A DNA stretch of 64,000 bases. Origin: Pseudomonas sp. NFR16 (GTDB taxonomy: Bacteria > Pseudomonadota > Gammaproteobacteria > Pseudomonadales > Pseudomonadaceae). A model generated the notes under the pieces. The model had not been told where the DNA came from. It saw only the letters and a list, made by a program, of their open reading frames with translations, and did no database searches. The stretch lies in contig NZ_FNYJ01000001.1 in NCBI RefSeq assembly GCF_900108875.1, positions 1,665,217 through 1,729,216 on the forward strand. Reading direction: 5' to 3'. Below, in pieces: positions 9,587-18,289 of the stretch. A program made the position numbers and the translations under genes. Each line of letters begins with the position of its first letter. The stretch's first letter is position 1.

Positions 9587-10603
9587 TCAGGTACTCTCCC
9601 GCACCACCAACTCAAAGCCCAGGTCTACCTGCGCGTCCTGCACATTGCCATCGAGCAGACCGAGCAGCAATTGCGCGGCGCGTTGGCCGACCTGTTCACG
9701 CGGGGTGCGGATGGAGGTCAGGCGCGGGACCATGTGTGCCGAGCCCGGCAGGTCGTTGAAGCCGATCAGCGACACCTGCTGCGGAACCTTGATGCCGCGA
9801 CGCAACGCTTCCAGCGCCGCGCCCTGAGCCAGGTCGTCGTTACAGAAAAATACCCCGTCGACGTCCGGATGCTCGGACAGCAGCCGGGCGAACAGCTCGC
9901 CTCCCAGTCCGATCGACGAAGGCAACGGCGAAGCCATCTGCAGCGTCTCGTCGTACAGCCCTTCCTCTAGCAGGGCGCTGCGGAAACCCGCACCGCGCTG
10001 AATCACCCGTGGATCAAGCTGCGCCGACACATAAGCCAGGCGCCGGCGCCCGCGGCTCAGCAAGTGGCGTGCGGCCTCAGCGCCCGCTTGCTGTTGCGAG
10101 AAGCCCACGCAAGGTTCCGCACGTTCGGGATCAAGTTCCATCATGTGCACGCAGGGCACACCACTGGCAGCGAGCAGCTGTTGCGCGGCGACGCTGCGAT
10201 CGAATCCGGTGAGTAGAATGCCCCGAGGCCGGTTGGCCAAGTGGCTGCGCAGCAGGTTTTCTTCTTCCACGGGCGAGTAGTGATAGTTGCCGATCACCAC
10301 TTCCAGCCCGCGAGGGCGCAACACATCCTGAATGGCTTCCAGGGTTTCGATGAACAACTGGTTCGACAGCGACGGCACCAGTACCACCACCGACTGACTT
10401 TGCGAGGAAGCCAATGCGCGGGCGGCAGGGTTGGCGACATAGCCTAGACTCTGCGCAGCGGCACGCACTTTCTCCACCAGTTCCGGCGCCACCGTAGCCA
10501 CGCCACGCAGTGCTCTGGAGGCCGTGATAGGCGATACGGCGGCCAGTCTGGCGACTTCGTTGAGCGTGGGACGACCGGTGGAGCGGGAACCAATACGTGT
10601 CAT
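9587..10603 (-). CDS. gntR: LacI-family regulator GntR of gluconate use
   Basis: 338 residues. The N-terminal LacI helix-turn-helix (PTLNEVARLAAVSPITASRALRG) and hinge (NPAARALASSQS) are followed by a periplasmic-binding-protein-like effector domain (about 65-338; FFCNDDLAQGAALEALRRG; VSLIGFNDLP). It faces gntK and the gluconate permease. The AGCGCT-centred palindromes around these genes fit the known GntR mechanism: repression relieved by gluconate or a derivative. Starts with ATG at 10603. Confidence 0.92.
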   Translation of the reverse strand: MTRIGSRSTGRPTLNEVARLAAVSPITASRALRGVATVAPELVEKVRAAAQSLGYVANPAARALASSQSQSVVVLVPSLSNQLFIETLEAIQDVLRPRGLEVVIGNYHYSPVEEENLLRSHLANRPRGILLTGFDRSVAAQQLLAASGVPCVHMMELDPERAEPCVGFSQQQAGAEAARHLLSRGRRRLAYVSAQLDPRVIQRGAGFRSALLEEGLYDETLQMASPLPSSIGLGGELFARLLSEHPDVDGVFFCNDDLAQGAALEALRRGIKVPQQVSLIGFNDLPGSAHMVPRLTSIRTPREQVGQRAAQLLLGLLDGNVQDAQVDLGFELVVREST

Positions 10604-10665
10604 GCGTTGCCAACTGATTGGAAGGAAAAGCCGAAGGGGTTGCGATTGTGTCAGATGGGCTCTAA

Positions 10666-10677
10666 GGTAGCGCTATC
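10666..10677. promoter_or_regulatory. GntR operator at the gntR promoter
   Basis: GGTAGCGCTATC is a near-perfect palindrome centred on AGCGCT, 63 bp upstream of the gntR start. It is probably the autoregulatory site. Confidence 0.6.
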
Positions 10678-10806
10678 TCACGGAGGCCCGCAACTTTCTT
10701 CGGCCATTTCAAAGGCTGGGGTCGATGCATCTCATGGATCAGCGAGATACCCATAACAATGACTACACCCGGAAACAGACGTGCCGGACTTGCACACCAT
10801 TCGGCA

Positions 10807-10822
10807 AAGACAGCGCTGTCTT
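10807..10822. promoter_or_regulatory. GntR operator at gntK
   Basis: AAGACAGCGCTGTCTT is a perfect 16-bp palindrome that ends 15 bp before the gntK ATG, so a repressor here would block initiation or early elongation. It shares the AGCGCT core with the sites at 10666 and 11416. Confidence 0.8.
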
Positions 10823-10837
10823 CGGGACGAGGTTTTT

Positions 10838-11392
10838 ATGACTACTGCTCCACATGCTATTTCCGCCGTCGTGGTAATGGGTGTTTCCGGCTGCGGCAAG
10901 AGCGCCGTCGGCGCTGAGATTGCCAAAAACAGCGGCGGCCGCCTCATCGAAGGCGACGCGTTTCATCCACAGGCCAACATCGACAAGATGAGCGCTGGTC
11001 ATCCCCTCAATGATGAAGACCGTGCCGGTTGGCTGACTCGCCTGGGCGAAGAAGTTGCCAGCGCACTGCGCAATGGCGAAAAGCCGATTCTGACGTGCTC
11101 CTCCCTCAAGCTGATTTACCGTGACCGCCTGCGCGCGGCCGTGCCGGGCCTGGGTTTCGTGTTTCTGGAGCTGACCAAAGAGCTGGCCACCGAACGCTGC
11201 TCGCATCGCCCGGGACATTTCATGCCGGCAAGCCTGGTGGACAGTCAGTTCGCCACGCTCGAACCGCCTTATGGCGAAGACCGCACGCTGGTCGTGGACG
11301 CCACCAAGTCCATCGAACAGATCGGCATCGACGCGGCTTCCTGGTGGAAGTCTTCACACACCCCATCTGCCACCGCCCTCACCGGCTCCTGA
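10838..11392 (+). CDS. gntK: gluconokinase
   Basis: 184 residues. Phosphorylates D-gluconate to 6-phosphogluconate with ATP. The P-loop GVSGCGKSAVG is near residue 15. It is followed by the substrate-binding GDAFHPQANIDKMSAGHPLNDEDRAGWL region (D and H typical of GntK) and the lid-region HRPGHFMPASLVDSQFATLE. The ATG at 10838 gives the family length. An upstream in-frame ATG at 10781 would run through the operator palindrome and is rejected. A gluconate permease follows 114 bp downstream with its own operator. Confidence 0.95.
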   Translation: MTTAPHAISAVVVMGVSGCGKSAVGAEIAKNSGGRLIEGDAFHPQANIDKMSAGHPLNDEDRAGWLTRLGEEVASALRNGEKPILTCSSLKLIYRDRLRAAVPGLGFVFLELTKELATERCSHRPGHFMPASLVDSQFATLEPPYGEDRTLVVDATKSIEQIGIDAASWWKSSHTPSATALTGS

Positions 11393-11415
11393 TCCTGGAT
11401 CCGGCGTGAGCGACA

Positions 11416-11431
11416 AAGATAGCGCTGTCTT
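11416..11431. promoter_or_regulatory. GntR operator before the gluconate permease
   Basis: AAGATAGCGCTGTCTT has 14 of its 16 bases in a palindrome centred on AGCGCT. It lies 76 bp before the permease ATG. A weaker AACAGCGCTGAG copy follows at about 11454-11465. Confidence 0.75.
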
Positions 11432-11506
11432 ATTTGTACACAAGGCAGTGAACAACAGCGCTGAGCAGTAGCTCCAAAAAAACAAAATACAACGGAGAGA
11501 CACCCC

Positions 11507-12859
11507 ATGTTCGGTATGACTCAAGACACGTATCTGCTGGTCGATGCGTTGGTGACCATCGTCGGCCTCGTGCTGCTGATCACCAAGTTCAAAGTCCACC
11601 CTTTTATTGCACTGACCATCGCTGCAGGTTTTCTCGGGCTGACCTCCGGAATGCCCGTCGATAAAGTCATGAAATCGTTCCAGGACGGCTTCGGCGGCGT
11701 GCTTGGCTTCGTCGGTATCATCCTCGGCCTGGGCACCATGCTCGGCAAGCTGATGGCTGACTCGGGCGGCGCTGACCAGATCGCACAGACGCTCATCCGT
11801 CGCTTCGGCAAGGAACGCGTTCACTGGGCCATGATGTTTTCGGCGTTTCTGGTGGGTATCCCGCTGTTCTTCGAAATCGGCTTCGTGCTGCTGATCCCGC
11901 TGGTGTTCATCGTCGCGCGTCGCAGCGGCGTGTCCATCGTCAAGATCGGCATCCCGCTGCTGGCCGGCCTGTCCGCGGTTCACGGTCTGGTGCCTCCGCA
12001 CCCGGGCCCGCTGCTGGCCATCGGCATCTTCAACGCTGACATCGGCAAGACCATTTTTTACGGTCTGATCGTTGCGTTTCCGACCGCGATCATTGCAGGT
12101 CCCATCTTCGGCAAATGGATTGCGAAGCACATTCCCGGCAACCCGTCCAAAGAGCTGATGGATCAGATCGCGAAGGAGTCGACCAACGAGAACCTGCCCA
12201 GCTTCGCCATCACCCTGGTGACGATCCTGCTGCCGGTATTCCTGATGCTGCTCAAGACCTTTGCCGACGTAGCGCTGCCTAACGGCCACATCTTCCGCAT
12301 CTGGATGGACTTCATCGGTCACCCGATCGCGGCCCTGCTGTTTGCATTGCTGCTGGCGTTCTACACCTTCGGCTCGGCGCGTGGTTTCAGCCGCGAGCAG
12401 ATCATCAAGCTGCTGGACCAGAGCCTGGCGCCTGTGGCTGCGATCGTGCTGATCGTCGGTGCTGGCGGCGGCTTCAAGCAAATGCTGGTGGACAGCGGCG
12501 TCGGCAACCTCATCGGCCACATGGCCGTGCAGGCGCAGATTTCGCCGATTCTGCTGGCATGGCTGGTCGCTGCGGTGATTCGCGTTGCCACCGGTTCCGC
12601 CACCGTGGCCACCATCACCGGTGCAGGTATCGTGGCGCCGGTCGTCGCGATGGTGCCGGGCGTCAACCGCGAACTGCTGGTGCTGGCGACGGGCGCAGGC
12701 TCGTTGATTCTGTCCCACGTCAACGACGCAGGGTTCTGGCTGGTCAAGCAGTACTTCAACATGACCGTCGTTGAAACCCTGAAAACCTGGACGGTGATGG
12801 AGACCATCCTGTCGGTCGTCGGCATCATCCTGATCATGCTGTTGTCGCTGGTGGTCTGA
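11507..12859 (+). CDS. gntP: gluconate:H+ symporter (GntP family)
   Basis: 450 residues with 12-14 hydrophobic segments. Inner-membrane importer of gluconate. Family features: GLGTMLGKLMADSGGADQIA, the HGLVPPHPGPLLA motif near residue 160, GAGGGFKQMLVDSGVG, and the ATGSATVATITGAGIVAP stretch near 370. The start at 11507 (MFGMTQDTYLL) follows ACGGAGAGACACCCC. Together with gntK it forms the GntR regulon. Which GntP paralogue (gntT, gntU or gntP of E. coli) it best matches cannot be told by eye. Confidence 0.93.
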   Translation: MFGMTQDTYLLVDALVTIVGLVLLITKFKVHPFIALTIAAGFLGLTSGMPVDKVMKSFQDGFGGVLGFVGIILGLGTMLGKLMADSGGADQIAQTLIRRFGKERVHWAMMFSAFLVGIPLFFEIGFVLLIPLVFIVARRSGVSIVKIGIPLLAGLSAVHGLVPPHPGPLLAIGIFNADIGKTIFYGLIVAFPTAIIAGPIFGKWIAKHIPGNPSKELMDQIAKESTNENLPSFAITLVTILLPVFLMLLKTFADVALPNGHIFRIWMDFIGHPIAALLFALLLAFYTFGSARGFSREQIIKLLDQSLAPVAAIVLIVGAGGGFKQMLVDSGVGNLIGHMAVQAQISPILLAWLVAAVIRVATGSATVATITGAGIVAPVVAMVPGVNRELLVLATGAGSLILSHVNDAGFWLVKQYFNMTVVETLKTWTVMETILSVVGIILIMLLSLVV

Positions 12860-12878
12860 TTCTCTGACCGCTGCACCC

Positions 12879-12901
12879 ATGCCCACCCTCGCGGTGGGCA
12901 T
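12879..12901 (+). terminator. hairpin after the gluconate permease
   Basis: A 9-bp perfect stem (ATGCCCACC / GGTGGGCAT) with a CTCGC loop starts 19 bp after the stop. Only a short T-rich tail (GTCGTTT) follows, so it is a weaker intrinsic terminator. Confidence 0.6.
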
Positions 12902-13433
12902 GTCGTTTAAGGGGCCCGCGAACGCCTCGCTGCCTTGCCTGCGCTCATCCCCCCGCCTCGACGCCTCGTCGCCCCAGCACGCTTTGTACGCATCCGGATA
13001 CACGCCTTTGCGGGCAGTCTGTCGAAGATTCGACTAAAGTTATGCCACTTTGCCTCTACACAATTCGGAACTCTCCTACACTGCATGAAGAGATGTCGGA
13101 CTGGGCAATCTAAGAAAAATTTCATCACCGCCCGGCACGAGTTCTTTGCAATAAATGCGAAAGGAGTGTGCAATAGGCGCCGCCCCGGATCTGGCTATCA
13201 GAGTCATAGCCAATTCCGACGGGATTTATAGCCACAAACAGGCAAAATTCGCATGCCGGTTGGCCTTGGGAGAAACCCTATCAATGACAAGAAGATGATC
13301 CTGGGGAATTAAATTCGTACCAATGGCGTCATACTGATGGACGCATTTGGATGCACTCGGCAATTACCACCACCCAAAGGCTAACGCCAGCCTCCTGGTA
13401 GAGGCGCTTCAAGAGGCCATCAAGGAAAAGATT
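12902..13433 (+). other. 532-bp csrA leader/intergenic region
   Basis: I see no convincing gene. The part nearest csrA has several GGA motifs on the + strand (GGGAGA near 13270, GGGGAA near 13303, TGGACG near 13337, TTGGAT near 13347, and AAGGAA at the ribosome site). CsrA/RsmA proteins bind such motifs, so autoregulation is possible. It is an inference from motif density only. Confidence 0.35.
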
Positions 13434-13622
13434 ATGTTGATACTCACCCGCAAAGTCGGCGAAAGCATAAACATTGGTGACGAAATCACCGTTACCATTC
13501 TGGGCGTACAGGGTCTGCAAGTCCGGCTCGGGATTAACGCTCCGAAAGATGTTTCGGTTCACCGTGAAGAAATCTACAAACGCATCAAGGCCGAGACCGC
13601 ACCTGATCAGGACCCCCAATGA
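13434..13622 (+). CDS. csrA: carbon storage regulator CsrA/RsmA
   Basis: 62 residues, the full family length. RNA-binding dimer that blocks or protects mRNAs at GGA motifs and controls secondary metabolism, motility and biofilm. The fold is intact: [19 protein letters not shown] at the N-terminus, the conserved [18 protein letters not shown], and the key Arg in VHREEI (residue 44). The ATG at 13434 is preceded by AAGGAAAAGATT; a longer upstream extension lacks family support. No lysC/alaS or tRNA gene lies beside it, so this is one of the several Pseudomonas csrA paralogues. A strong terminator follows. Confidence 0.95.
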   Translation: MLILTRKVGESINIGDEITVTILGVQGLQVRLGINAPKDVSVHREEIYKRIKAETAPDQDPQ

Positions 13623-13683
13623 ACCACCCGGTTCATACTATTCCGACACTGCCAGCAGCCCGCAGCTGCTGACACTCAAAAAA

Positions 13684-13709
13684 CGGCGCCCAACACGGCG
13701 CCTTTTTTT
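13684..13709 (+). terminator. Rho-independent terminator after csrA
   Basis: GGCGCC (13685-13690) and GGCGCC (13697-13702) form a stem with a six-base loop, followed by seven T. It ends the csrA transcript. Confidence 0.9.
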
Positions 13710-13856
13710 GCCACTAAGTTGGATCCACCCGACTGTTCTTCTGGCAACTAACGATGCAATCACAAACGCACTTCGCCAACCAGGACGACTGCTCTGAATC
13801 GCACTTTGCAGCCCGTCTAGTTCGCACTAAAGGGCGGCGTCGTGTGGGTGCGCCCG

Positions 13857-13891
13857 AAAAAAAACGGCCGGCTCCCTATGGAAGCCAGCCG
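13857..13891 (-). terminator. Rho-independent terminator of the YdcH-family gene
   Basis: On the minus strand an 11-bp GC-rich stem (13880-13890 with 13866-13876, loop of three bases) is followed by a run of T (A-run 13857-13864 on the plus strand). It lies 24 bp past the stop of the minus-strand gene. Confidence 0.88.
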
Positions 13892-13914
13892 CACTGTGTA
13901 TGCGAAAATCCTGA

Positions 13915-14157
13915 TTAACCCGGATATTCCAGCTGTTTGACGATCTTGTCCTTGGCCAGCAAGCGCTTCTCTTTCAGCTTCTTGAGCTCGTCATCGGAAA
14001 TGCTGCCCGAAGGCCCCTTCTCCGCCTTGACGATGTCGGCGTCGAGCTCCTCGTAATCGTTGACCAATTGATTGAGCTTAGGGTCACTGCCGCGTTTTTT
14101 GACTAACTCTTCTTTGTCGATTTTCAGATCTGCGAGCAAATCGTGCTTGACCGGCAT
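13915..14157 (-). CDS. YdcH-family (DUF465) small protein
   Basis: 80 residues, highly charged and predicted helical throughout (MPVKHDLLADLKIDKEELVKK, LVNDYEELDADIVKAEKG, DDELKKLKEKRLLAKDKIVKQLE). This is the pattern of the DUF465/YdcH family, whose function is unknown. The ATG at 14157 has GGAGAGTCCC upstream. It is a single-gene unit with its own terminator. Confidence 0.85.
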   Translation of the reverse strand: MPVKHDLLADLKIDKEELVKKRGSDPKLNQLVNDYEELDADIVKAEKGPSGSISDDELKKLKEKRLLAKDKIVKQLEYPG

Positions 14158-14359
14158 GGGACTCTCCTGCGCTTGGCTGATGTTGAGTTATTGAGGGTAG
14201 CCCAGCACAAAGGTTCGGCGTTTTTCGTCCGCGAACGATCCGCGCGCCTAGCATGCCCATGCATCATTGGGCTTCGCGTCGCATTTTGACATGCACAATC
14301 CTGTTCAAGCGGCTACGGTGTGATCCACAACAATCAGAAATGACATCAAGGATCGACAC

Positions 14360-15607
14360 ATGACTTTCCCTTTCTCTCGCTCCCTTATCGCCAGCGCTTT
14401 GACACTGGGCATTGCCATCAGCATGGCGACACCCGCGCTGGCGGAACCGGACAAAAAGGTGCAGGCCGACGCTGAACAGTATAAGGACGAGGCGCTCAAG
14501 CTGCTGGAACGGCTGGTCAATATCGACACAGGCTCCGGGTACGAGCCTGGCTTGACCCAGGTGCGCGGCATCGTCGTCGACGAGCTGAAAAAACTCGGCG
14601 CCAGCATCGAGACCTTCCCCAACACCGCGCCGGACAAAAGCAGCCACGTCGTCGCCACGCTCAAGGGCACCGGCAAAGCGAAGATTCTGCTGATGGCCCA
14701 CATGGACACGGTCTTCAAGGAAGGCGCGGCCGCTGCCCGCCCCTTCCATATCAAAGACGGTCGCGCGTATGGGCCAGGCGTCATGGACGACAAGGGCGGG
14801 ATCGTCGCCGGCCTGTATGCGCTGAAAATCCTCAAGAACCTCGACTTCAAGGACTACGCGCAAATCACTTTCCTGCTCGATGCCAGCGAAGAGACCGGTT
14901 CGACCGCCGCCACCGAGTTGATCCAGAAAGTCGCCCGGCAGCACGATGTCACGCTGAACCTTGAGCCGGGCCGTCCCGCTGACGGCCTGGTGGTGTGGCG
15001 CAAAGGCAGCGCGACCGCGGTGGTCGAGGTCAAAGGCAAGGCGGCCCATGCCGGCGTCGCTCCGGAGCTGGGGCGCAACGCGGCGATGGAAGTCGCCCAC
15101 CAGATTCTGCAGCTGGGCAAGCTGGGCGACGCCGAGAAAAAGACCACGATCAATTTCACCGTGCTAAACGCCGGCGACCGGGTCAACGTGATTCCGGATC
15201 AGGCCACCGCCAAAGGCGATGTGCGCGCTGCGGTGCCCGAAGAGTTCGACCGTATCGAGAAGGACCTGGCGCGGGTCTCGGCCGACAAGCTGATCCCGGA
15301 AACCGAGGTGACGACGCGCCTGGAGCGTGGATTACCGCCGATGCCACAAACGGCCGAATCCGACCGGCTGGTCGACATCGCGCAGAACATCTATGGCGAG
15401 ATCGGCCGCAAGCTGACGATCGAAGGCAGCGGCGGCGCAGCGGATGCCAGCCTGTCGGCGGGCGTCGGCGTGCCCACCCTCGATGGCTTCGGCATCGTCG
15501 GCGGCAACATTCATACGCCTGAGGAGTACGCCGAGGTAGAAAGCGTGTCGCCGAGGATCTATCTGCTGACGCGGATGATCATGGAGCTGACGAAGCAGAA
15601 AGGCTGA
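14360..15607 (+). CDS. exported M20-family metallopeptidase (carboxypeptidase G2-like)
   Basis: 415 residues. A Sec signal peptide (about 1-28, ending ATPALAEP) sends it to the periplasm. M20 zinc residues are visible: H in LLMAHMDTVF, bridging D in GPGVMDDKGG, the catalytic EE in DASEETGS, and a later H in FGIVGGNIHTPEEYAEV. The dimerisation domain sits between (GKAAHAGVAPELGRNA). The layout fits glutamate carboxypeptidase / CPG2-type enzymes, which remove C-terminal glutamate from folates or peptides. The true substrate cannot be read from sequence. Single gene; an 11-bp hairpin follows. Confidence 0.88.
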   Translation: MTFPFSRSLIASALTLGIAISMATPALAEPDKKVQADAEQYKDEALKLLERLVNIDTGSGYEPGLTQVRGIVVDELKKLGASIETFPNTAPDKSSHVVATLKGTGKAKILLMAHMDTVFKEGAAAARPFHIKDGRAYGPGVMDDKGGIVAGLYALKILKNLDFKDYAQITFLLDASEETGSTAATELIQKVARQHDVTLNLEPGRPADGLVVWRKGSATAVVEVKGKAAHAGVAPELGRNAAMEVAHQILQLGKLGDAEKKTTINFTVLNAGDRVNVIPDQATAKGDVRAAVPEEFDRIEKDLARVSADKLIPETEVTTRLERGLPPMPQTAESDRLVDIAQNIYGEIGRKLTIEGSGGAADASLSAGVGVPTLDGFGIVGGNIHTPEEYAEVESVSPRIYLLTRMIMELTKQKG

Positions 15608-15684
15608 TGCTCCGCCCCGCCGACTGACGACGCGTTATTCGATCGCGCCGCGATCTTGCCAGAGAAGTCTGCGCGACAAGGCAA

Positions 15685-15714
15685 GGCGCGCCGCGAGAGA
15701 ATGCGCGGCGCGCC
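15685..15714. terminator. hairpin between convergent genes
   Basis: A perfect 11-bp stem (GGCGCGCCGCG / CGCGGCGCGCC) with an eight-base loop lies between the M20 peptidase and the convergent ketopantoate-reductase-like gene. It has no T-run, so it is more a roadblock or RNA 3'-end than a classic terminator. Confidence 0.5.
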
Positions 15715-15730
15715 AGCGTTGCGACGCGGC

Positions 15731-16672
15731 CTATGCGTGTTCCCGTTGCCGCCGCGCTTGGTATGCGCGCAGATGCAGATAGACCAGATCCAGAGCACTC
15801 AAGCCGCCGGGCGCAGGCGCGTCCTGCTGCGGACGCCGCGTAATCATGTCGCCGATTACGTGCTCAACCTCGATCGGCGCGTGGCGCTCTATGTCCCGGA
15901 GCATTGACGCGGTCATTTTTGAACCCGGCGTTGTCAGCATCTTCTGAAAACGTTGCAGCACTTCGCTGCGTATCGGGTAACCCGCGTTCTGCGCGATCTG
16001 TGCGCACTCCGTCAGCAGACCGACAATGAACCCTTCGCCGCCGCTGGCAACGACATCACCGATGCTTGCGCGCATCGACCCTGTGACGCCGGCACCTGTC
16101 GCGATGAAGCACCATTTTTCCCACATCTCCTGAACAATCTGTTCGCTCAGGCTGGAGTCAAATCCTGCGTTGGCCAGCGCCTCCGCAACCTTGAGAATGC
16201 GCGGGGTCTGAGTGCCATTCAACTCGCCGAACGATAATTGGTTGGTGTCGTTCAAATGCAGGATCACACCGGACGGATCACGGTCCAGCGAAATCAGGCA
16301 CTGCCCGCCCAGCACGTTATCGGGCGTGAAACGTCTGCCCAGCCGGTCCAGATGAGCCATGCCGTTGAGCAGCGGCAAGATCAGCGTGTCCGGGCCTACC
16401 GCCGGCGCGAAGGCATCCATGGCGGCGTCCAGGTCCTGAGCCTTGCAACTGAGCAGAATCAGGTCGAATGTCTCATCCAGCAACGCCGCCAGACGATGCG
16501 GCGGCGAGGGGTAAAGAATGTTGCCCAGTGGACTGCGAACGATCAGGCCGTCACGGTCCAGCTCCTCCGATCGGCCCTGGCGCACCAGAAACGTCACGTC
16601 ACGTCCGGCTTCGAGCAATCGCCCGCCGAAATAACCGCCTATTGCACCCGCGCCCACGATCAGAATACGCAT
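15731..16672 (-). CDS. ketopantoate reductase family protein (PanE/ApbA-like)
   Basis: 313 residues. NADPH-binding Rossmann motif GAGAIGGYFGGRLLEAG at the N-terminus, then LLSCKAQDLDAAM and the helical C-terminal domain (about 175-300) with the catalytic-lysine region MWEKWCFIATGAGVTGSM and SSMLRDIE-type ERHAPIEVEHVIGDM. The family reduces 2-dehydropantoate to pantoate in CoA synthesis, but Pseudomonas genomes carry several paralogues and this one need not be the biosynthetic panE. It starts with ATG at 16672, 175 bp after the flavoprotein gene, which has its own terminator. Confidence 0.82.
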   Translation of the reverse strand: MRILIVGAGAIGGYFGGRLLEAGRDVTFLVRQGRSEELDRDGLIVRSPLGNILYPSPPHRLAALLDETFDLILLSCKAQDLDAAMDAFAPAVGPDTLILPLLNGMAHLDRLGRRFTPDNVLGGQCLISLDRDPSGVILHLNDTNQLSFGELNGTQTPRILKVAEALANAGFDSSLSEQIVQEMWEKWCFIATGAGVTGSMRASIGDVVASGGEGFIVGLLTECAQIAQNAGYPIRSEVLQRFQKMLTTPGSKMTASMLRDIERHAPIEVEHVIGDMITRRPQQDAPAPGGLSALDLVYLHLRAYQARRQREHA

Positions 16673-16793
16673 GTCCTGTCAGCCCTTGTTGATGAACCGG
16701 AGAGGGTCGAGCCCCCAGAATAGATGACCCGACAGACTCTAGCCAAAAGCAGGATGACAACCAACATATAGATGAGATGGTCACGCCTCGGGC

Positions 16794-16828
16794 AAAAAAA
16801 ATCCCGGAGCGCGAGGGGCGGTCCGGGA
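16794..16828 (-). terminator. Rho-independent terminator of the flavoprotein gene
   Basis: On the minus strand TCCCGGA pairs with TCCGGGA (plus strand 16802-16808 and 16822-16828), followed by eight T (A-run 16794-16801). It lies 19 bp after the flavoprotein stop. Confidence 0.9.
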
Positions 16829-16846
16829 AAGCTACTGCAAGGAGAG

Positions 16847-18283
16847 TCAGGATTGCGCGTTGACCATCGCGGGCCACAGAAACGGTTGCCGTTCTTCGTT
16901 CCGGCTTGGCACTGCGACCAGCAGACGTCCAAGGCTGACCGGCTGGGCCAGGGGGACCTGCAAACGCTCAAGCACTGCATCGATCACGGCCCGGCTGGCG
17001 TCGTTGTGAAACTGCCAGACGCCATAGATCCGACCGTCGAACGACGCTTCGCTGCCTAGCCGGGGATCGACACCCAGGCCTGCGCCGAGCCCGAACAGAT
17101 GCAACCCGTGCAGGCGCTGACCCGTGGCGTCCAGCGGACAGCCGCAAGGGTCTGAATCCAGTCCGCCTTTGACTTCCAGCAGATTGATCGGGCTGCCATT
17201 CGCATAGCTCAAGGCGGGCAGCAGGGGCTGATAACCGGTGCACTGGACGACGAATTCCGACTCCGCCAAGGCCTCGCGGGCGCGCTCGTAATGACCAGCA
17301 GGACCGTTGTCGGTCTGCAGCAGTTGCACGCGCACGCCGGTCTTGCCGATGTGCCCGTTCGCCAGCGCCTCGCGCCCGACATCCAGCGCACGATAGCGCA
17401 GGCCGCCCGAGCGATTGACCCTACCGGAAACAGGACACACATCGCGGCGGGGATCGAACGTATAACCGGCGTCCATTGCCGCCTGTGCGGTCTCGTAAAA
17501 CAGACGGACCGGCGAGCGATGAACCAGTGTCACTTCCTTCAGCCCCGCGAATTCCAAGGCGTCGGCAAGGTTCTCGAGCACCGAAAACGCGCTGTGTGAG
17601 CCGCCCACGACGCTAATCCGCCCTTTTCGCGCGAGTGTCGAAGCGAACAGGTCGCGCAGTTGAACGGCGTTCATGCGCAACAAGGCATCAGCGCTTTGAA
17701 TCCTGGCTGACGGCGCAATGGCCAGGCCCTGGTCCGCCAGGCCGTTCAGCAGGTGTTGAGGATCCTGACGACCGCCCAGATTAAGCACAACAGCGCGACA
17801 ACGAATACGCCGCGTGCGCCCTTCCGACTCGACCCACACCTGATATTCATCGCCGTCGTGCACGACTTCAGTGATCGTGGTGCTGCTCCAGAGCTTGACG
17901 CCGTAATGCTCCACGATGAAATCCAGCACCAGGGTCGACGCTTCCGCCAGCAGTTGCGCCACGTCAGCCAACTGCGGGGCGCTCTGCGCCTGACGCCGGA
18001 TCCGCCAGTACGCCGGTGAATGCTCCAACGGCTCGAAGACGTCACGCAACGCCGGATCGCGCAGGCAATCCAGAAACACGTCGCCGACCGAGTTGGCAGT
18101 GATCCGGTATTGCCCCAGACGACCTGTGCCAGGAGTCGGGCTGGCATCGACAATAATCAGGCCTTCCTTAGCCAATTCAGGCATGGTCCCACTTTTCAAT
18201 GCATTGAAAAGCAATCCCATGCCTGCTGGTCCTGCGCCTCCTACTACACAACCGCAGACGGTTTCCAGATGATCTCCATACAT
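16847..18283 (-). CDS. FAD/NAD(P)-binding oxidoreductase of unknown substrate
   Basis: 478 residues. Two dinucleotide-binding folds: VVGGAGPAGMGLLFNAL at the N-terminus (FAD) and ISVVGGSHSAFSVLENLADAL near residue 220 (NADPH). A later ECTGYQPLLPAL-type motif (FVVQCTGYQPLLP) is as in N-hydroxylating and Baeyer-Villiger monooxygenases. The arrangement resembles lysine/ornithine N-monooxygenases but I cannot assign a substrate. The ATG at 18283 has GGAG eight bases upstream; a second ATG six bases earlier has it too close. No siderophore synthesis gene is adjacent, so a siderophore role has no local support. Confidence 0.7.
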   Translation of the reverse strand: MYGDHLETVCGCVVGGAGPAGMGLLFNALKSGTMPELAKEGLIIVDASPTPGTGRLGQYRITANSVGDVFLDCLRDPALRDVFEPLEHSPAYWRIRRQAQSAPQLADVAQLLAEASTLVLDFIVEHYGVKLWSSTTITEVVHDGDEYQVWVESEGRTRRIRCRAVVLNLGGRQDPQHLLNGLADQGLAIAPSARIQSADALLRMNAVQLRDLFASTLARKGRISVVGGSHSAFSVLENLADALEFAGLKEVTLVHRSPVRLFYETAQAAMDAGYTFDPRRDVCPVSGRVNRSGGLRYRALDVGREALANGHIGKTGVRVQLLQTDNGPAGHYERAREALAESEFVVQCTGYQPLLPALSYANGSPINLLEVKGGLDSDPCGCPLDATGQRLHGLHLFGLGAGLGVDPRLGSEASFDGRIYGVWQFHNDASRAVIDAVLERLQVPLAQPVSLGRLLVAVPSRNEERQPFLWPAMVNAQS

Positions 18284-18289
18284 AATCAT

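Noticed and set aside
11354..13003. A 549-codon open frame on the minus strand opposite the gluconate permease
   Set aside because: Its translation is rich in H, R, D and Q with no domain, and it lies fully over a well-supported membrane transporter gene. High-GC DNA often leaves the antisense frame open.
13857..13891. Possible overlap of csrA and YdcH terminators as a bidirectional terminator
   Set aside because: They are 148 bp apart, with separate stems and T-runs for each strand.
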